Assembly (NCBI GenBank): GCA_003614735.1
Contig: KZ992483.1
Location: forward strand, 1-44,190
From: Thamnocephalis sphaerospora
Taxonomy: Eukaryota; Zoopagomycota; Zoopagomycetes; Zoopagales; Sigmoideomycetaceae
Direction of reading: 5' to 3'
DNA: 44,190 bases
In this document: positions 35,455-44,190 of the stretch, piece after piece
How the letters are laid out: every line of letters begins with the position of its first letter
How positions within the stretch are numbered: the stretch's first letter is position 1
Position numbers and translations under genes: made by a program
Notes under the pieces: model-generated
The model's input: the letters and a program-made list of their open reading frames with translations, nothing else
Database searches by the model: none
Told to the model about the DNA's origin: nothing

Positions 35455-36450
35455 GCATGGATGCTGACCGGCCTTGACCAAGGCAGTCGGCAGCAACAAC
35501 GCCGGCGTTGTGGCCAACTGCGGGCAGTTTATCCACGCGGGTCTGCGCTTTGCGTGACTGGACAGCCGGCCATGCGTCCCTGCATCCGTGCGCGTGCACA
35601 AAGTTCGTCATGGTGCAGTCGGCAGGCCAGCAGCCAGTCGCACACATTAGCCGCGACTGCGGTTACGAAGACAACAGGGCATCCGACGACCGTGGGTAAC
35701 CGCAGTAGCCATCGTGCTGCTGCTGCTGCTGCTGCCATCGTCGGTCGCCGGTATAACCTCGACGTGCATACACATCCACTTTCACACGCAGGCCCGCAAA
35801 GATTGGAGACGTACAGCGGCCAGTTGTCGACCGGTAACATGCTTCCTCTGGGACACACTCTACTTTGCTAGCCGCAAACGCCTGCCTTTGCTGCAAGACA
35901 ATGCCAGATGCCGGTCACCACGGCCTGCCGGCCGTTCCTCTAGCGCGCATGGCGTGAAGCAGCAGCTCTAGCCAGCCTTGCTTTTACCGCTTCTTTTTGG
36001 ACACGCCTAACGATGCGTCTCCGTGCCTGACGCGGATGAGGCAGCGATATGGCCAAGGCCGTTTCCTTGCTGGTCACGCTGCGCGCTTTGGATATTCGAC
36101 TCATGCAGCCTCCTTGCGCCGCATTCGCTTTCGCTGACGTCTTGCACTCCTTTTGTCCACGTGGCATACAAGACGGCTCGGCCATCGCATGTGTGCTGAT
36201 TCAGAGCAACTGCCTCTTTGGCGTCCACGCACCTTGACATGCACCCACGCACGTACACACTTGGCCAAGCGTGTGTTCGGATGGGCGTGAACAGCGAGCC
36301 GGTGCGTGGGTGGGTGGGTGCGTGGCATCGATAGACAGGCTCTATCGTCGCTACGGGCGTGTTGCGCGCACATCCTATTTAGCGCCACGACAGCATTGGC
36401 CTGTCTCGCTGATGCTCGCTCACTCGCTTCCATCCACCTCCAAGCGCAGT

Positions 36451-36468
36451 TTCTCTCTCTCTCTCTCT
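36451..36468. repeat. (CT)n microsatellite
   Basis: An uninterrupted run of CT dinucleotides lies in a pyrimidine-rich region. Confidence 0.85.
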
Positions 36469-37088
36469 GTCGGACGGTTACTCTCTGTCGGCTGCAGTAC
36501 GCATGCTCTAGCACGTTTCTATCAACCTACCTACTCATCTGCCTGCCTACCCATCTGTCCTCCATACACCCTGCTCGCGCTTCCTGTCTGTGCACGTGTG
36601 CGTGTCCGTTAACATTACACTTTGCCATTTCCACGGCTATTCTGCGTTAAAGCACCGCCTGCCTATTCGCCTCAGCGCTGGGTTCATTCCTGGCTGCCAA
36701 GAGATCGTTTACAGCCGTGTCTTTTGCAGCTTTCTGTAGCTGTCCTATTCGGTAAGTCTACTAGGACGACTGGGCATCCTTTGTTCGCTCAGCCTACCAT
36801 GAGCTGCTACCTAGGTGACCACCCTTTCCTTTTTCGCATGCCTTGCTGTGCCTCCATGCTTCCATCCGCTGCTTGATGCTGTCATGCGGCCGTACGTGAC
36901 ACACGCGTTGTCGGTTTCACAGTGGCCACGCGTACAGCGGCTCGCTCTATTGCCGGCCCGTTAGCGGTCCATCATAGTCTGTAGCATGCTTGTCTTGCAG
37001 GGCGTGGTGATCCATCATCGGAGTTGCCACGCTTTGCGGATCCCAAGCACGGGCCGATCTGTGGCGTTGGCCTGATCACCACTGTGAT

Positions 37089-37120
37089 GGCCGCTACAGC
37101 AGCAGCAGCAGCAGCAGCCA
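37089..37120 (+). repeat. (GCA)n trinucleotide repeat, poly-Ala in the open frame
   Basis: Six or seven GCA codons lie inside the membrane-like frame 37003-37182. A similar GCT run occurs at about 35717-35735. Confidence 0.8.
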
Positions 37121-38204
37121 TCCTGCTTGTGACTGCGGCGCTTTACCTCATCCACATGATACCCATCTGGCGTCTCCGGCCGTGAGCCGCGTGGTCGGTC
37201 ACACGGTAAACATGGTTGTTTCCGTAGCGTCACCCTTTTCCATCAGGGGCAGCCTGCTTGGCAAGGATGGCCCTGGTGGCACTCTGATGCGACAATGTGC
37301 GATGCCGTTGAGCTGCAGGCGACTGTGCGCCGGCTGCTATGGCCCGCTGCCGGCGTCTACCCACCTGGGACTGCCTCCTGAACACTGCAGCAACCTGCTG
37401 GCAGCATCGTCATGGCCGCTGCGACTGGCTCCCCCGGCCCATGCCGGACAGACGCGTCGGTTGCGGAGGCGGTGCCACTGGCGAGCTGCAGCCGCCGCAT
37501 TCGCCGCATGCAATGCCCAGTTTCCGCGCTCGCATGCACTTTACGGGCCATACGGTATCAGCTGGAATGCGTGTGTCGCGTCGTCTGCATCGTGCGCTCC
37601 ATCCTATGCGCCAGCTCGGCACTGGCCCGCTCGATCACCTCGCCAATGGCAAGCATCGTGACGGTGCTCTTTTTTAAATTCATCGTCCGCCGCGCCATGG
37701 CCCCTAGCGGGCCCGTACGTTCGTTTCCTCGGCTGCTGCTGGTCCTTTGTTTGGTCGTTTACCTTCTCGCTCTGGGTAGAAAGTGGGCTGTCTACAGGTG
37801 GGCGTGTATGCTGCGCATGTACGGTGTATGCACTCGTTGGATCATCGCTTGGCCGGTTCTTACTCGTCCATTGGGCTGGCTTTGGCGTTGCATCCCTTTT
37901 GGCCGTGGCTACCATCTTCTTTGCTCGCTCTCGCTCCTTCCCTTCGCTCCTTACACGTCTGCAGTCTGCCTAGCGTAACCAACCCCCGGCCGTCTTGCAC
38001 TCGTTCGCACCTCCTCTGCGGCGCTTGCGCTCATTGGTGCTTAGACTGCATAGGACACCATTCCGCGTCGTCATTGCAGCCCAGGTCGCGTGCTTTGCCA
38101 CGCTGCTCTCTGCCGCGACCACGCGCTTTGTGCAGACACATTCGTGTTGCAGCCTGACAAGCTGCGTTTCACTTTTGCCTGCGCTAGCTCTTGCCTTGGA
38201 TGAC

Positions 38205-38238
38205 CTTGCCCTCTCTCTCCCTCTCTCTCTCTCTCTCC
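38205..38238. repeat. (CT)n tract
   Basis: A pyrimidine-only run dominated by CT dinucleotides lies about 700 nt upstream of the phosphatase start. Confidence 0.85.
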
Positions 38239-38945
38239 GCCTCCTACGCCCGTCCGTGTACCTTGCAGACTGGCGCCCGTTCCGCACGCGCCCCCGCCAT
38301 ACCCTGTGCGCATCCGTCTTCTCGCTGTTTGCAATCATTCAACACTAACGCTCTCCCCCGCGCCACCCACGCCATCCCCGGTTGCCACCCAGTCAGATTG
38401 TCTACTCTCACCCACGTCGTACGTCCCTTTGGACGGTCCTTGTTTCTTTGTCGGCGGCCGTGCACTTGCTCAAGTCTATCTTTTCGGGTCTGGTGACCTT
38501 ACCAGGTGAGGATGGCAAACATGGCAGACGGTGGCGGTGGTGGCAATGGCGGCGGAACCCAATGGCCTTGCGCCAAACTCCGCAGGGTGCGGTGGGACCT
38601 ACGCTATATGAACACGTCGGCCAGCCATGGTGCGATCGTCCTGTGCAAAGACCATTGCGCGTGCAAGGGGTGTTGAATAGGGCATGCATCATGTGTGCAA
38701 TGCATATATGCGGGTGTGTGTGTGGGTGCAGTCTTGCTGCGATAGTCGGCCTTGTACAGCTGCCTAGACCGACGGCATGGCCGCGTGGCCTAGCGCGATA
38801 ACATGGCCGTTGGTCCACGCGATCCGCCCAGTGTGCGCCCATCTCTTATATGCGTCAACTTACTGATCCGTGTGTATGCACTGGCTGCTCCACACCGTAC
38901 CTCCAGTCCGCAGATACCAGTCTTGCTGTGTCGCAGTTCAGCGCC

Positions 38946-41749
38946 ATGGCTTCTCGCGAGTTACGTACCCGCCCTGTGTTGCGCGTGGACATGCCACGGC
39001 GTTCGCTGGATGTCTCGATGAATAGCGGTGTACATAGCAGTCCTGCGACACCAACAGGTCGCGAGAAGCGCCATCGTACAAACGGGCGTCTCTCCGGTAC
39101 TGGATCAACCAGTCACGTGAATGTGCATTCGGCTGCATCGCCACTGATGGCACCCTCATCGGTAGCCTCTTCGGTGAACGGAAGTCCGCCCCCCAGCCCC
39201 GGTGGTGGTCCGCTGTCTGGCCGGTTTAGCATGGGCAGTCTGCTGCTTGCGCGCAAAGGCACACGGTCGCCAGGACGTAAGAGCTCCAGCAACAGTCTAA
39301 AGCGCGCCAGCCTAGGTAGCGTGCTGCGTGCTCGCTTCCACCTGGGCAGCGGCAGCAGCGCACGTAGCGCATCCCAGCCCAATGAGACCCCGCCAGCATC
39401 GCTGTTTGGCACGGAAACGTTTTCATCGCACGCTTACGACGACGAGACGATGAGCGGCATGAGCGAGCGTGACTACGTTGCCGATGTGGAGCTGGAGGAC
39501 GATGACGACGACGATGGACGCACGGGCGGCGCCTACATTGAGGACGACGATGTGTCCGACTCGGATGAAAGTCTGCTTCGCTTCGAGGAGGGGCCACTGG
39601 ATTTGCGCTACGAAACCCTGGCCGGCCAAAAGCACGTCTATCCAGGTGGCATCACCATGAACGAAGACAACGCCAGCACCTTTGATCTGCATGTGGGAAA
39701 TCGCTGGGCACGGTGCTTCTACATTGCTGATGGTCACGGCGAGGTTATCGAGTAAGTGCAGGCAGGCAGGCAGGCAGGCCATATTTGGTACAGTGACAAA
39801 TACTCACGGTTGAATCAACGCAATGCGCATTCTTTACAGCAAACGGATGGTGCGTCCAGGCTACGTTTCGTACGGCCGTCACTTTGTCGATCTGCTTGAC
39901 CAGGTGTTGCCCGATGTGGTGCAGTCGATCCTTGAAACGGAGACCATCAGCATCACGGAGAATGGCGATGAGGATGTGGCGCGGCGCGTAACCACGGCGC
40001 TGGGCGAGCTGCATCTGCGCTTGAACGAAGCTATTGCAGATCTGGATCCAGACGTGTGCGCCGAAAACGGCAGCACATTGTGTCTTGGCATCATCTATCG
40101 CGGCCACCTGTTCTGCTGCAGCATCGGCGACTCGAGCATGTTTATGGCGGACCAGGACGGCCTGCCCATGCGTGTCTGGTGCCGTCGCGGCAAAGACAAC
40201 GTGCTGAGCGTTTGCTCGTTTGAAGATACGCTCGATATGTATCCGGTCAAGCTTCGCCAGGGTGAGTTGGACGCGCAGGCAGTAGTCATGTCGGCGGTCG
40301 ACGGACATGGCGGAACGTAACCGTGTTTTGCTGACAGCCGCTATCGCTTTTGCAACTAGGCCAGAATCTTCGTGCGCTTCGTCGCGACTACACGGAACTG
40401 CAGGGGCGTGTAAAGCCGGTGCGCGAAATGGGCTGCAATGTCTATCTGGTGGTGAGCGACCGCTCGAGCTATGCACTGCGTATGACCAATACGCTGGGTA
40501 CGTTGCTACGGATAGAAGGTGACGAGCAAACGGGTTAGATTGGCTAACATGCGCACTATCCACAGGCAACTTTAACCACTCGGGCTGGACGCTGTCGCGC
40601 ACCAATGTGTACTCGTTGCCGCTGGCTCGTCTGCCGCCCAACACCACGCTCATGTTTGTGACGGACGGCATCAAGGACTTGATGGACGTGGAAGAGCTGT
40701 CGCGGTTTTCCACCAGCATTCGTAATGGCGTTATTCCGCCCGAGTACCAGACCATCACAACACGGCGACGCTGGCGTAGTCGGGACCCGGCTGCCGAGCT
40801 GGACCGCTTCCTGGCACCACGCCGCGAGTATATTCCACCGCCCCAGTTCCACGCCTACCGCACACGACTGCTGGATTTGCTGAGGCGCGACATCAAACGC
40901 CCGCTGGACACGCCACCACAGCTGTCCGACGTTTGCACGGCCATCATCCTATCGGCGCTTGTGCGCTACGCAACAGACGATTTGACCGTGCTGGCCGTAC
41001 GTCTGCCCGGACGCGGCAGCGCCGATGCCGTCATGCGATCGGTTCGACCGCGGCCGCATTCGTGGCAGGAGCACCGGGCCAGTATGAATTCGCGGCCCGC
41101 CAGCATTGCCTCGGCCTCGTCGTACGGCGCCGGCTCCATGTACGCCCACGCGACGGATGCGGAGCTTGCCGAGTTGTCCCCCGCCGAGGCGCTTCGTCGC
41201 CGGAAGCGCGAATCAGCTCCCGCCGACCTGTTCCGCGGCGTGCATCCGCATCTGCCGAGTGGCGATGAGAGTGATAGCGCCATGAACGGCGCAAGTAGCG
41301 TCATTTCAGACTTGGACGCTCAGCGCTCCCGGTCGGGTTCGCCGCCGTCGCCCTATCTTGAGGCCAACAGCGCGCCTGGTTCACCTGCAAGCATGGCGCC
41401 CACCACTGTGACACTTGCATCGGCCAGTCCGATTCCTACACCTTCCATGACGGCAGCCACGGCCGCACGACTGGCGGCCGTCACGCGGTCCAATGCCGTG
41501 CGACCGCGCACCCAAAGCACCTATATTGCCGAAAGTGCAGACGCAGACGGCTATCTAAGCGCCGCGTCCAACAGCTCAGCACCGGCCGACATGGCACGGC
41601 GACGCAAGCGCACGCGTAGCCTTATTTTCAAGACGCCCTCGCTGCGCACCCTGCGAAACCTATTCCGGAAACCGCGAGACGGCAATGAAGATGCCGAATC
41701 GACCACCACTACCGCCACCATCACATCCTCCCCGCTGCGCATGGCGTAA
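38946..41749 (+). CDS. PP2C-family serine/threonine phosphatase with long disordered extensions
   Basis: A predicted metal-dependent protein phosphatase; the target is unknown. Exons 38946-39751, 39840-40261, 40360-40497 and 40566-41749 give 849 residues. The first 220 residues are Ser/Pro/Arg-rich with acidic runs (VELEDDDDDDGR). The PP2C core then shows GGITMNEDN, CFYIADGHGEVI, GSTLCLGIIYRGHLFCCSIG followed by DSSMF, LMFVTDGIKDLMD and ATDDLTVLAVRL. The metal-binding Asp residues in DGHG, TDG and the final DD (usually DN) are present. An insertion between the DGHG and GST blocks and a segment rich in basic and aromatic residues before the last motif make it divergent. The C-terminus (about 250 residues) is again low-complexity. 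The ATG at 38946 starts the Arg-rich tail; the frame stays open upstream to an ATG at 38850, so a longer form is possible. I cannot assign it to a named yeast PTC gene. Confidence 0.88.
39755..39780. repeat. (GCAG)n repeat in phosphatase intron 1
   Basis: About five tandem GCAG units follow the GTAAGT donor of intron 1 (39752-39839). Each unit contains a CAG that could act as a decoy 3' splice site. Confidence 0.85.
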
Positions 41750-43443
41750 GCCTGTCATCTACGAACGGCAGCGCGTGCAGCGCAGGCGGACACCTTTCCA
41801 CGCACCATCGGATGCATGGCCGCGCGGACACTGCCTTTTTAACCATCTCCTTTTTCTTCTCTCTTCTTATTCTCCTGTGTGTGTGTGTGTGTGACCTTCT
41901 TCCCATTCTTGTCTGCCCGCTTCTTCTCCTCATGGCTGTTGTCATCTTTGCCATGCGTGGCGCTGTGCATACTTTAGCGCGCTCAGGTGCCACTTGGACA
42001 CCGCGCGTCGTTCTCTTGGCCAAGTCGGTACGTACACGCACGAGCCGGCCATCTTCACTGGCCGTTGCTATCGTGTACGCCGCATAACGACGTCTACGAT
42101 GTCATCTCTAGGTGTACGCCCGTACGCCCATCTGCTGCCATGGTCAAGCAGATCGCACACATGGCTGCGACGCATGGATAGCCGGCCGCTGCCTCTGTCG
42201 ACGGCCGGTCGATTCTGCCGCACCCATGTCATCAGCTTGCGCGCTCCGATAGTCTGGACGTTTTCGACGCCCGCGCCGCTCTAATCGCTGGTGCGTCGGC
42301 GTCATATCAGCAGGCGCTGTTCTTGTCTCGCTTTGGCGCTGTTGCCGCTTCCGGCGTATAGCGCATCGAGACAGCCGGCCACCCTACGCGGTTTGCTGGC
42401 CAGCTGTTTTGCTGCTCGCAATTTACCGTTGCTGCCGCTGTTGCCGCCGCCGGTGCTCGACTATCTGTGTAGCATCCAAGCACCCATCTACTTGGGCAGG
42501 CTTCTCGTGTAGCCGCCACTCTCTCTGTTTCTCGTGCTCGCCAGCATGCACCGCCACTCACTGTACTTTGTACGCGTCACCGCCAACCTTCGCATCTGTT
42601 CCGGCAGACACACCCTTTCCGGTGCTACTCTGTTCTGCGCACAAGCCTACCGGCCCAGCATGGCCCGCCTGCATTGCGTCCGCTGTGTGTCGCGGGCATG
42701 CTCTGTATTATTTCCCATCCTGGCATCTGTAGCTGCACTCTCCTTTGCGCACACACTATGCCTGTCTGTCTGCGCCGCCACCCTGTCGTTGCCTCGACGT
42801 CTAATTGCCCTGGCCCATGTAGCACGCGAGCGCGAGTGCATCGCCCTCTTTCGTTTTCTTTCCGTTTTCTCTGCTTTCCAGCCTCTTCGCAAGTGTCGCG
42901 ACTGTGCGCCTTGTGTGTGTTTTTGAGTTATTGCCATTTCGCTTGGCTATCAGCAATGCACGGGCAAATATACCGACATGCCTCCAACCATACCATGTCC
43001 ATGTAGCAAAGCGCACCACCAATGGGCCGACCGACCAACACAAAGGTGATTCGTCTGCTAGCCCGCCACCTATCGTACGGAGTGCACTACGTGTATGCTA
43101 CACAATGTGATTGTATCTTATGCTGCTGTTGCTGTTCTCAAAACCAACCGTGGGCTATCTGCCTACGACAAAACAAACAGTCACACGGGCTGACTGGCTG
43201 ACCTGCAGCGCACAAACACCCCAAGAAAGGTTTCTGCTCTCTGACCGCCGCCTCCCATTCTCGCTGTCTCTCTTCTGCACCACTACCGCCTGTCTACCGT
43301 CTTTAGCCACTCTGTGCGCGTCACGGCTTAGCGCTACACCATCCCACCAGCATACTCGCACTGTCGGCACTTGTATCTCGCAGAACGCTCATAATACGCT
43401 GTCTCTGGCCAACGCTGCTTCCAGACGACGACCTGTAAGCGCC
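41750..43443. other. Unresolved 1.7-kb stretch upstream of the right-edge gene
   Basis: The 5' half has a pyrimidine tract running into a (GT)n repeat (41850-41893). After it, an ATG at 41932 opens a 32-codon exon-like frame (MAVVIFAMRGAVHTLARSGA) that ends at a GTACGT donor at 42028. An acceptor at 42110-42111 continues in phase (VYARTPICCHGQADRTHGCD) but stops within about 50 codons. Further open pieces at 42400-42512 (LPPPVLDYLCSIQAPIYLGR) and 42545-42720 could be exons. No family could be assigned with confidence. The part from 42930 to 43440 is pyrimidine-rich and may be promoter of the next gene. Confidence 0.35.
41850..41893. repeat. Pyrimidine tract followed by (GT)n repeat
   Basis: A CT/TTC-rich tract runs into about nine GT units (41876-41893), the same arrangement as at 4231-4281 upstream of RPN9. 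Confidence 0.85.
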
Positions 43444-44190
43444 ATGGCAGTACGAAATGGCGTACTGAGCAGTCGCAGGCGCAACAGGCAGGTGACGCGT
43501 CGTGCCAGTCCGGGAGCGCTGCTTCTCTACGTGCTTTTGGTGATTTGTCCGGCTCCGCTCATCTACCTGATGAATCAAGGCAAGCGCTACAGAAGAGCGG
43601 CAAAAACGTGCCGTTGTACCAAAGCTAAACGCGTTGCTGTCGTCACCACGTGCTAACATGCATACAGTCTACCTTGGTCATCCGCTGGATGGTCTGCATT
43701 ATGCTTTTATCCAAATGATTGCCTACGTATGGATGCCATTGCTGGGCACAAGACTCGGTCTTATTGCCGATGCGCCTGCTGCGGTGCGAGAGGCTCGCGT
43801 TGCAGAGTCAGCATCATCTCACACTGTAACCACAGTGTCAACAACTGTCAGCAGTGGACGGGTTAGGACTAGGACACCGCCTTTACGTCAGGATGCAAAC
43901 GGTGAGACGTCGCTGGTTACGGCAGCAACCTCTGGCCCGGTTATCGTGGCACCAAGCAAAACGGTCGCGCAAGGCAGGTTTGCCGTTACATTGATGTTTT
44001 CGATCGCTACGGGTATTAACATTGGAGCACACGCTCTAGTAGAGCACCGCTACCTTGCAGAGTGCAATACAATCTGCGAGCAGTTTCAAAAACTGGCTGG
44101 GATAGAGCAAAGCGGCGAGATTCAGGAGCAGGTGGATCTCGACACTTGGCAGCTGCTGGTGGATCGGTCAGAGCCACGCCTGTTGCAGGT
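43444..44190 (+). CDS. Unknown multi-pass membrane protein, 5' part only
   Basis: The start ATG at 43444 opens a basic, Arg-rich N-terminus (MAVRNGVLSSRRRNRQVTRR) followed by a membrane segment (GALLLYVLLVICPAPLIYLM). Exon 1 ends at 43579. The next exon starts at 43668 and keeps frame only with a GC-AG intron (GCAAGC donor at 43580; CTAAC branch motif and CATACAG acceptor at the 3' end). It continues VYLGHPLDGLHYAFIQMIAY, where a second membrane segment lies, then a Ser/Thr-rich loop. A third membrane segment follows (RFAVTLMFSIATGINIGAHA), then a hydrophilic stretch (LAECNTICEQFQKLAGIEQS). The window ends at CAG-GT, probably the next donor. I do not recognise the family. Confidence 0.75.

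Larger units (their letters stand above)
35090..38945. other. Unresolved 3.9-kb stretch with exon-like fragments
   Basis: No family was recognised and no full gene model could be built. Some fragments read like exons on the plus strand. At 35173-35256 a short frame from ATG ends at a GTAAGC donor. After the TTTTTTCAAGCAG acceptor near 35350 comes a Cys/Gly-rich piece (GSMGCGCPWNSGAYK). At 37003-37182 there is a membrane segment (LITTVMAATAAAAAAAILLV, then LYLIHMIPIWRLRP) bounded by CTTGCAG and GTGAGC. A frame ending at 37677 reads MHFTGHTVSAGMRVSRRLHR. At 38396-38510, after a CTAAC branch-like motif and a pyrimidine tract, SLWTVLVSLSAAVHLLKSI ends at GTGAGG. Hydrophobic open frames also fill 37412-37978 and 37995-38348. 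This could be one or two multi-exon membrane protein genes, a non-coding RNA, or the long 5' region of the phosphatase gene. Confidence 0.35.

Noticed and set aside
42140-42472. A frame of about 110 codons interrupted only by TAG codons (42179-42181 and 42359-42361), suggesting TAG reassignment or a TAG-broken gene
   Set aside because: TAG is the normal stop of BZZ1, KRE33, the carboxypeptidase and the dioxygenase genes in this window. Two TAGs in a short GC-rich frame are expected by chance.
42430-42512. Resemblance of the piece LPPPVLDYLCSIQAPIYLGR to a DENN-domain segment
   Set aside because: The piece is short, no other DENN motif could be connected to it, and the flanking frames do not support a gene model.

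Overview
The window is nuclear DNA of a fungus with short, frequent introns. A LYS9 saccharopine reductase (alpha-aminoadipate lysine pathway) and a BZZ1-type F-BAR/C1/SH3 protein point to a fungus. A nuclear complex I subunit (NDUFS7/PSST) argues against Saccharomyces- or Schizosaccharomyces-type yeasts. Many introns of about 55-100 nt and tight intergenic spacing suggest a compact genome, but the exact lineage cannot be told from this window. Gene models were built by hand from reading frames, splice signals and family conservation. Where exon lists are given, the exon lengths sum to whole codons.

Left part (1-10.3 kb): a tRNA-Glu(CUC); an unrecognised membrane protein with poly-Asp tracts (about 1522-3884); RPN9, a 26S proteasome lid subunit (4393-5870); a membrane-anchored M14A carboxypeptidase zymogen (6269-8213); and, on the minus strand, the exosome ring subunit MTR3 (9704-8515).

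Middle part (10.3-31 kb): the actin regulator BZZ1 (10259-13608); NDUFS7 on the minus strand (14768-13884), divergent from a mitochondrial-type LEA-like repeat protein (15297-16992); LYS9 on the minus strand (19111-17182), divergent from the 60S export adaptor NMD3 (19543-21808); the cohesin loader SCC2 (21931-29486), convergent with a 2-oxoglutarate/Fe(II) dioxygenase gene (30938-29543).

Right part (31-44 kb): the RNA cytidine acetyltransferase KRE33/NAT10 (31359-35089); a 3.9 kb pyrimidine-rich stretch holding only exon-like fragments; a PP2C-family phosphatase with long low-complexity extensions (38946-41749); a second unresolved stretch; and the 5' part of an unknown membrane protein that runs off the right edge.

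Most genes are housekeeping genes that do not form one pathway: ribosome and RNA work (MTR3, NMD3, KRE33), proteostasis (RPN9), chromosome cohesion (SCC2), respiration (NDUFS7) and lysine synthesis (LYS9). The items most worth a second look are the LEA-like repeat protein with a CRE-type site in the promoter region it shares with NDUFS7, the recurring GTGCGT 5' splice sites, a 22-bp perfect palindrome in a BZZ1 intron, and the two unresolved stretches. No clearly new multi-gene system was found.
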